Positions 58,584 to 64,000 of a stretch of DNA of 64,000 nucleotides are shown here, one piece after another. The stretch comes from DASSBG01 sp035699085. GTDB taxonomy: Bacteria > Pseudomonadota > Gammaproteobacteria > Xanthomonadales > Rhodanobacteraceae. Position 1 is the stretch's first letter. Each line of letters begins with the position of its first letter. The stretch spans positions 1-64,000 of the forward strand of contig DASSBG010000041.1 in the NCBI GenBank assembly GCA_035699085.1, written 5' to 3'. The notes below the pieces were generated by a model. It saw nothing but the letters and a program-made list of their open reading frames with translations, was not told the DNA's origin and searched no databases. The position numbers were made by a program, and so were the translations under genes.

Positions 58584-58601
58584 GGCGGGTTGAAACCCGC
58601 C
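58584..58601. repeat. Small hairpin/repeat after mgtE
   Basis: GGCGGGT and ACCCGCC form a 7-bp stem with a TGAA loop. A 15-base identical string GTTGAAACCCGCCCT also occurs at 12871-12885. No U-run follows, so termination is uncertain; this looks like a dispersed repeat. Confidence 0.45.
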
Positions 58602-58680
58602 CTGCCGAAAAAGCCGTCCGCATTCTCGCAGCCTGCGAACGCTGCCTGTTACGCTGCGGGTTCAGGGGACACTTGGCCGG

Positions 58681-59172
58681 ATGGCGTTGACACTTTTTTC
58701 GCCGAAAAATTCTTGTATCAGGTGGCCGAGGTCACTCGCCGATCCCCTGTTCCTGTTTGCGATCCTGCTGCTCAGCGGCTGCGCCTCGATTCCGCTGTCC
58801 ACGATGATCCATTTGTCGGGCCTCAGCCCCGAGTCGCTCGCGCGGATCGATCCGGCAGGAGTGGAAGTCAAGGTTTCTGCGCCGAGCGGCTGGCAAGTCG
58901 ACATCGACTCGGCAAGGCTCACGCTGACGGTGGTGGATTCGTCCGGCTCATCGCGGACCTCGAAGATGAAGCTGAGGCTGCTGCAGTCCTCACGCGGCAG
59001 CCGCGATGGTGGCTTCTTCAGTTCCGACGTTCCGGTCATGACCTACCGTCTCGCGCGACCCGCCACGCCGCATGTCGCCTCCGGCTACCTCGGGTCCCGG
59101 CTTCAGCGCTTCTCGATCAAGTCTTCGCGGCCGTCGCTCTTGTCGCCGACAAGGCGGCGCACGAACACGTAG
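58681..59172 (+). pseudogene. Lipoprotein gene, apparently truncated at its 3' end
   Basis: A 163-codon frame beginning MALTLFSPKN, with a lipobox LFAILLLSGCAS near residue 35 and a mature part (SLADP...LSGLSPESLARIDPAG, then VKVSAPSGWQVDIDSARLTL). The last 23 residues (from about 59103) are read antisense through the 3' end of the RND pump gene and include LLSPTRRRTNT, which cannot be original protein sequence. The natural C-terminus is therefore probably lost. Alternatively it is an intact short gene that simply overlaps. No ribosome-binding site is strong. Confidence 0.5.
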
Positions 59173-62100
59173 AACACCGGGATCATCAACACGCCCAGCG
59201 TGGTGGCCAGCACCATGCCGCCGATCACGCCGGTGCCGATGGCGTGGCGGCTGTTGGCGCCGGCACCGGTCGAGACGGCCAGCGGCAGCACGCCGAAAAT
59301 GAAGGCGATCGAGGTCATCAGCACCGGCCGGAAGCGCAGCCGGCAGGCTTCCATCACCGCGGCCACCGCGCCCTTGCCGCTGTTTTGTTCGGCACGCGCG
59401 AACTCGATGATCAGGATCGCGTTCTTGGCCGCCAGACCGATGATGGCGATGACGCCGATCTTGAAGTAGATGTCGTCGCTGAGGCCACGCGCCCAAGTGA
59501 ACAGCAGCGTGCCGAGCACGCCCAGCGGCACCACCATCAGTACCGACAGCGGAATCGACCAGCTCTCGTAAAGTGCCGCCAGGCACAGGAACACGACGAT
59601 CAGCGACAGCGCGTAGACGATGGGCGCCTGCGCACCGGACATGATCTCCTGCAGCGACTGGCCCGACCACTCGTAGCCGATGCCGTCGGGCAGGTAGGCC
59701 TCGACGATGTGCTCCATCGCCGACATCGCCTCGCCCGAGCTGTGGCCGGGCGCGGCACTGCCGGTGATAGCGACCGAACTGAAGCCGTTGTAGCGGTCCA
59801 GCGTCGGCGGCCCGACCTGCCACTGTGGCGTGACCACGGTCGATACCGGCACCAGTTCGCCGCCGCTGTTGCGCACGTAGTAGTGGTCCAGCCCGTCCAC
59901 GCTCATGCGGTACGGCGCCTGCGCCTGCAGTTCGACGCGCTGGATGCGGCCCTCGTAGTCGAAGTCGTTGGCGTAGACCGGCGCCAGCATCAGCTGGATG
60001 GCCGTATAGACGTCATTGACGGAAAGCCCCATGGTCTGCGCCTTCAGACGGTCCACGGTCAGCTTCAGCTGCGGCGAGTCTTCCAGCCCATTGGGTCGCA
60101 CGCCCATCAGCACCGGGTTCTGCGACGCCTTGGCCAGCAGCACGTTGCGCGCCTCGACCAACTTGTCGTGTCCCAGCCCGCCGCGGTCCTCCAGCCGGAA
60201 GTCGAAGCCGCCGAACTGGCCCAGACCCTGGATCACCGGCAGGTTGACCACGAAAATCTGCGCGTCCTTGATGCCCTGCACGGCACCATTGGCCCAGCCG
60301 ATCAGCTGCTCCGCCGTCTTGTCGCGCTCATCCCACGGGGTCAGCTGGATGAACGCCATGCCGACGTTCTCGCCCGAACCGAGGAAGCTGAATCCACCCA
60401 CCTCGACGACGTCGGCGATGTCGGGGTTGCTGTCCAGGATGTCGGTCATGCTGGCCATCACCTGGCTGGTGCGGTCGATGGTCGCGCCCGGCGGCAGCTG
60501 CACCACGGCCAGCATGTAACCCTGGTCTTCCGAGGGCAGGAAGCTGCTTGGCAGCCGCCAGAACAGCAGCGCCACCAGCAGGACCACCAGCACGAAACCG
60601 GCCATCCAGCGCGGCGTGTGGTGCACCGCCTGACCCACCCGGTGCAGATAGTGCCTGGTGACCCGGTCGAAGTTGCGGTTGAACCAGCGCAGGAAGCGGT
60701 TCGGCGTGCCGTGCACCGGCTTGATGAGCGTGGCGCACAACGCCGGCGTGAACGACAGCGCCATGATGGCCGACAGCGCCATGGAGATGGCGATGGTCAA
60801 GGCGAACTGGCGGTAGATTGCGCCGACGCTGCCACCCATCATCGCCGACGGTATGAACACGGACGCAAGCACGGTGGTGACGGCGACGATGGCGCCGGTG
60901 ATCTGGCCCATGCCTTTCTGCGTCGCTTCCCGGGGCGGGAGTCCCTCCTCGCTCATGATGCGCTCGACGTTCTCGACCACCACGATGGCATCGTCCACGA
61001 CGATGCCGATGGCCAGCACCAGGCCGAACAGTGTCAACACGTTGATGGAGAAGCCGGCCAGGTAGAGGCCGCCGAATGCGCCGGTCAGCGCCACCGGGAC
61101 CACGATGGTCGGGATCAGCGTGGCGCGCAGGTTCTGCAGGAACAGCAGCATCACCAGGAACACCAGCACGATCGCCTCGCCCAGCGTCTTGACCACCTCG
61201 ACGATCGAGATGCGCACGAAGGTCGAGGCATCGAAGGGCACGGACCAGGTGACGCCGGCGGGGAAGGTCTTCGCCAGCTCCGCCATCTTGGCGCGCACCG
61301 CCTTGGATACCGAAAGGGCGTTCGCCCCCGGCAGCAGTTCGATGCCGGCGCCTGCCACCGGCTTGCCGTGGCTGCGGGTGAAGAAACCGTAGCCGCTGGA
61401 GCCCAGTTCCACACGCGCCACGTCGCCCAGGCGCACGGTCGAGCCGTCCACGTTGGTTCGCAGGATGATGTTGCGGAACTGCTCCGGCGAGCTGAAACGG
61501 CTCTCGGCGGTGACGTTCACCGTCAGTCCCTGGCCCGGCACGGCCGGCGCCGCACCGATCGCGCCGGCGGCGAACTGCACGTTCTGCGCGCGGACCGCGT
61601 TCAGTGCGTCGACCGCTGTCAGGCCGTAGCCGTGCAGCTTGTCCGGGTTGAGCCAGATGCGCATGGCGTAGCCGGAACCGAACTGGTTGGCGCCGCCGAC
61701 GCCGGAGACGCGCTGGATCGGGTCGAGCACCCGCGCTTCCATCAGGTTGTTGAGCGCCTCGCGGTCGAGGCTGCCGTCGGTTGACTGCAGCGACAGCAGC
61801 ATCAGGAAGCCGCTGTTGGCCTTGCCGACGTGGATGCCGTTGCGGCGCACCTCTTCGGGCAGGCGCGGTTCGGCACTGCTGACACGGTTTTGCGTTTCCA
61901 CCGCGGCGATGTCGAGGTCGGTGCCGTTCTCGAAGAACAGGCTGATGTGCACGCGGCCGTTGTTGCTGGAGCTGGAGGTGAAGTAGAGCAGTCCCTCCAG
62001 GCCGGTGAGCTGCTGCTCGATGACGTTGGTCACCGAACTCTCCAGCACCGCGGCGCTGGCGCCCGGGTAGGAAGCCGAGACGTTGACGCTCGGCGGCGCG

Positions 62101-62213
62101 ATCTGCGGGTAGGCCTCCACCGCCATGTTGAAGATGGAGATGGTGCCGGCCAGCGTGATCAGGATCGCGATGACCCAGGCGAAGACCGGGCGATTGATGA
62201 AAAACTGGGGCAT
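59103..62213 (-). CDS. RND multidrug efflux permease (AcrB/MexB, HAE1 family)
   Basis: A 1036-residue inner-membrane proton/drug antiporter trimer. The twelve-helix RND layout begins INRPVFAWVIAILITLAGTI. GLVLAIGIVVDDAIVVVENV carries the paired Asp of TM4, and the TM10 region has IIGLAAKNAILIIEFARAEQ with the conserved Lys. LGNLL... sequences such as LQPPGATIDRTSQ belong to the porter domain. Length matches AcrB (1049). It lies 14 bases after the adaptor gene. The C-terminal end overlaps the lipoprotein frame on the other strand. Confidence 0.96.
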   Translation of the reverse strand: MPQFFINRPVFAWVIAILITLAGTISIFNMAVEAYPQIAPPSVNVSASYPGASAAVLESSVTNVIEQQLTGLEGLLYFTSSSSNNGRVHISLFFENGTDLDIAAVETQNRVSSAEPRLPEEVRRNGIHVGKANSGFLMLLSLQSTDGSLDREALNNLMEARVLDPIQRVSGVGGANQFGSGYAMRIWLNPDKLHGYGLTAVDALNAVRAQNVQFAAGAIGAAPAVPGQGLTVNVTAESRFSSPEQFRNIILRTNVDGSTVRLGDVARVELGSSGYGFFTRSHGKPVAGAGIELLPGANALSVSKAVRAKMAELAKTFPAGVTWSVPFDASTFVRISIVEVVKTLGEAIVLVFLVMLLFLQNLRATLIPTIVVPVALTGAFGGLYLAGFSINVLTLFGLVLAIGIVVDDAIVVVENVERIMSEEGLPPREATQKGMGQITGAIVAVTTVLASVFIPSAMMGGSVGAIYRQFALTIAISMALSAIMALSFTPALCATLIKPVHGTPNRFLRWFNRNFDRVTRHYLHRVGQAVHHTPRWMAGFVLVVLLVALLFWRLPSSFLPSEDQGYMLAVVQLPPGATIDRTSQVMASMTDILDSNPDIADVVEVGGFSFLGSGENVGMAFIQLTPWDERDKTAEQLIGWANGAVQGIKDAQIFVVNLPVIQGLGQFGGFDFRLEDRGGLGHDKLVEARNVLLAKASQNPVLMGVRPNGLEDSPQLKLTVDRLKAQTMGLSVNDVYTAIQLMLAPVYANDFDYEGRIQRVELQAQAPYRMSVDGLDHYYVRNSGGELVPVSTVVTPQWQVGPPTLDRYNGFSSVAITGSAAPGHSSGEAMSAMEHIVEAYLPDGIGYEWSGQSLQEIMSGAQAPIVYALSLIVVFLCLAALYESWSIPLSVLMVVPLGVLGTLLFTWARGLSDDIYFKIGVIAIIGLAAKNAILIIEFARAEQNSGKGAVAAVMEACRLRFRPVLMTSIAFIFGVLPLAVSTGAGANSRHAIGTGVIGGMVLATTLGVLMIPVFYVFVRRLVGDKSDGREDLIEKR

Positions 62214-62227
62214 TGCGGCGCTTCCTG

Positions 62228-63466
62228 TCAGCGGCTGCTGGCGGCCGGGGCGGGGCCCGCGGCACCGGGTGCGCCCGAGGACGCCGCGGCCGGCGAACTT
62301 GCGGCCGGCGCGGCCGGCGCTGTGGGTGCGCTGGCCGGCGTCGCCGGCACGTAAGGCGTGGCCTTGGCTGGCGCACCCGGGCGCACCTTCTGCAGGCCGC
62401 TGACGATTACCGCGTCGCCTTCATGCAGGCCGCTGGTGACGATCCAGTCGCCACCCCGCATGCCGCTGGTCTCGACCGGCTGGCGGGCCACCTTGCCGTC
62501 GTCGCCGACCAGCATCAGGTAGGTGCCCTCGGCGTCGCGCTGCATGGCCTTCTGCGGCACCAGGTAGACCTGCTGCAGCTGGCCGACGGTCAGCAGCACA
62601 TGGACGAACATGCCCGGCAACAGGACGCGCTGCGGGTTTGGAAACGACGCTCGCAGCGACACCGCGCCGGTCTGCGGATCGACCGCCATGTCGGAGAAGT
62701 CCACCGTCCCGGCGTGCGGATAAATCGTGCCGTTGGCCAGTTTCAGCTTGACCGGCATGCTGCTTTTCTGGCGCACTTGCAGGCGCCCCTGCGCTTGTTG
62801 CTGCTGCAGGTTCTGGACCTCTTCCAGTGGCTGGCTGAAGTCTACGTAGATCGGATCGATCTGCTTGATCGTCGTGAGCTCCGTGGCGCTGCCCTGGCCG
62901 ACCAGCGCGCCCTTGGTGACCAGCGCGCGGCCGGCGCGGCCCGAGATGGGCGCGGTGACCGTGGCGTAGGAGAGGTCGAGGCGGGCTGCCGCGAGCGCCG
63001 CCTGCGCCTGCTTCACGGCGGCAGCCGAGCTGGCGGCCTTGGCTTTGGCGTTGTCGAGGTCCTGGCGAGAGATCACGCCGCGATCAGCGAGTTTCTCGGC
63101 CCGGCTGGCGGTGACGGCGTCGTTGTGCGCGGTGGCCTTGGCCGCCGCCAGCGCGGCTTCCTTCATGCGTACCGTGGCCTTGAGCTGGGCCGGGTCGATG
63201 CGGAACAGGACGTCACCCTGCTCGACGTCCGAACCCTCGTCATAGACGCGTTCCTCGACGATACCCGGCACCCGCGCGCGCACCTCGGCCACCTGCGTTG
63301 GCGCCAACCGTCCAACCAGCTCGTGCGCCACCGGCACGGCTTGGGCGTGAACGTGGATCACCTCCACCTGGGGAACGGGCGGCGCTGGCGGCGCGGCGCT
63401 CTTCGAGCAGGCGCCGAGTGCAGTGCAGGCGAGGGCGAGCAGGCTGATGGTGACGCGTGCGTTCAT
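62228..63466 (-). CDS. RND efflux periplasmic adaptor (AcrA/MexA family)
   Basis: A 412-residue lipoprotein adaptor. The signal peptide ends LLALACTALGACSKS (lipobox, Cys near residue 19). ELVGRLAPTQVAEVRARVPG, IVEERVYDEGSDVEQGDVLF (lipoyl half), the alpha-hairpin (about 95-165, ARLDLSYATVTAPISGRAGR) and VPQKAMQRDAEGTYLMLVG (membrane-proximal domain) are standard. A Pro/Ala-rich tail ends the protein. The ATG at 63466, preceded by GGAA at good spacing, is better than 63472. The pair forms a pump with the downstream permease; no outer-membrane factor gene follows. Confidence 0.95.
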   Translation of the reverse strand: MNARVTISLLALACTALGACSKSAAPPAPPVPQVEVIHVHAQAVPVAHELVGRLAPTQVAEVRARVPGIVEERVYDEGSDVEQGDVLFRIDPAQLKATVRMKEAALAAAKATAHNDAVTASRAEKLADRGVISRQDLDNAKAKAASSAAAVKQAQAALAAARLDLSYATVTAPISGRAGRALVTKGALVGQGSATELTTIKQIDPIYVDFSQPLEEVQNLQQQQAQGRLQVRQKSSMPVKLKLANGTIYPHAGTVDFSDMAVDPQTGAVSLRASFPNPQRVLLPGMFVHVLLTVGQLQQVYLVPQKAMQRDAEGTYLMLVGDDGKVARQPVETSGMRGGDWIVTSGLHEGDAVIVSGLQKVRPGAPAKATPYVPATPASAPTAPAAPAASSPAAASSGAPGAAGPAPAASSR

Positions 63467-63535
63467 GGCCATTTCCGGTGGGTCGACGAGTTCAGCGCGT
63501 GGGCCGGGCCGTCCGGCAGGCGCGGAAAGCGCGAC

Positions 63536-63541
63536 AGTATA
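63536..63541 (-). promoter_or_regulatory. -10 element TATACT of the efflux operon
   Basis: TTCACTTATACTGTC on the minus strand, 70 bases upstream of the adaptor start; no strong -35. Confidence 0.45.
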
Positions 63542-63545
63542 AGTG

Positions 63546-63557
63546 AACTGTCCGGTT
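63546..63557. promoter_or_regulatory. Possible TetR-type operator near the efflux promoter
   Basis: AACCGGACAGTT is a 12-bp imperfect dyad (AACnGnnCnGTT) placed just upstream of the -10 element. It resembles operators of TetR/AcrR-type repressors, which often control RND pumps. No such regulator gene lies next to it in this window. Confidence 0.35.
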
Positions 63558-63675
63558 TTGTATTCATTGTGGCGTCAGCTTCCCCACTCCGGCGCCCGCG
63601 CCTGCCGAGGCTGGTGGTGGCATCGCGCCCGGCGGTGGCCTATCCTTTGCGCGCCTTTCATTCCGCGGAACCCCC

Positions 63676-64000
63676 ATGAACGCCAACCGAGCCGCCGCGA
63701 GCGGCACTTCGCTGTCCGGGATCACCGACCAACTGCACGCTTTGGTGGCCGACGGCAACGCCGGGTTGGCGGGCACCCTCGTCCACGCATTGCTGGACCG
63801 CGTCGACGGCGAAGATCTTGCCGCGCACGCGTCAGGTACATGGGCCGAACTGGTCAATTCGCTGTTCCGGCAGATGCTTGTACGCGAGCCGGGGACGGCC
63901 AGCGCGCAGGTATTCAATCCTGAGGCCGGCGACTGCGGCACGGTAGTGCAAATAGTCACTGACGACATGCCGTTCCTGGTGGACTCGGTGCGCCTGATCA
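63676..64000 (+). CDS. NAD-specific glutamate dehydrogenase, large type (partial, C-terminus beyond window)
   Basis: The first 108 codons are visible. MNANRAAASGTSLSGITDQL and DTWAELVNSLFRQMLVREPG (as SGTWAELVNSLFRQM) followed by VQIVTDDMPFLVDSVRLI match the N-terminus of the roughly 1600-residue GdhB/GDH-180 enzymes. These oxidise glutamate to 2-oxoglutarate with NAD and are widespread in Xanthomonadales. The start ATG follows a CGGAACCCCC sequence. The gene diverges from the efflux operon; the shared gap is 209 bp. Confidence 0.9.
   Translation, partial: MNANRAAASGTSLSGITDQLHALVADGNAGLAGTLVHALLDRVDGEDLAAHASGTWAELVNSLFRQMLVREPGTASAQVFNPEAGDCGTVVQIVTDDMPFLVDSVRLI

Noticed and set aside
58569..61784. 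1071-aa plus-strand open frame
   Set aside because: Antisense to the RND permease and repetitive in composition.

Overview
The window is very GC-rich chromosomal DNA, and its gene order points to a gammaproteobacterium of the Xanthomonadales (Rhodanobacteraceae/Lysobacteraceae type). The evidence is the run orn-cmk-rpsA-ihfB-lapA-lapB-glycosyltransferase-CapD-galU, the run pyrG-kdsA-eno-ftsB, a large NAD-type glutamate dehydrogenase, 3-hydroxyanthranilate dioxygenase, and intergenic DNA full of degenerate GGGAATC/GGGACC-type repeats. No species is assigned. I see no prophage, IS element, CRISPR array or replication origin.

Layout. 1-9.9 kb: exonuclease I (cut by the window edge) diverges from orn; then cytidylate kinase, ribosomal protein S1, IHF-beta, the LapA/LapB envelope-assembly pair, and three surface-polysaccharide genes ending with galU. 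9.9-14.1 kb: a DoxX membrane protein, a tRNA operon (Ala-Glu-Asp on the minus strand, with a clear promoter and terminator), a KefB-like antiporter and an MscS channel. 14.1-30.2 kb: a stress and repair region with LigD and Ku (bacterial end joining) about 8 kb apart. Between and after them lie a response regulator/kinase, a formate/nitrite-type channel, a cation diffusion facilitator, a lipoprotein, two exported BON proteins, a CsbD protein, an NtrC-type regulator, a three-gene phosphorelay and a DUF1328 membrane peptide.

30.3-41.9 kb: an apparent minus-strand operon of a tricorn-like peptidase, two tandem paralogous proteins of unknown function and a TlpA/DipZ-like thioredoxin; then an exported protein, a cyclophilin, an acetyltransferase, a RhlE helicase with a long leader, an MFS transporter and an NlpE-like lipoprotein. 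42.2-45.5 kb: two exported repeat proteins that share an I-F-x-x-G-F-(D/E) motif. 45.5-50.7 kb, minus strand: a methyltransferase, 3-hydroxyanthranilate dioxygenase, parE and aminopeptidase P. 51.0-58.5 kb, plus strand: a DHA2 drug transporter, pyrG, kdsA, eno, ftsB and mgtE. 58.7-64.0 kb: a lipoprotein gene that looks 3'-truncated, a minus-strand RND efflux pump with its adaptor, and the 5' end of NAD-glutamate dehydrogenase.

The most interesting points are the tandem paralogs translationally coupled to the tricorn-like peptidase, the shared I-F-x-x-G-F motif on the repeat proteins, a recurrent GCTA(C/G)ACT promoter element that in several places sits 6-8 bases before the ATG (likely leaderless mRNAs), and a G-quadruplex-capable 7-bp tandem repeat upstream of the DHA2 transporter. 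None of these is a proven new system.
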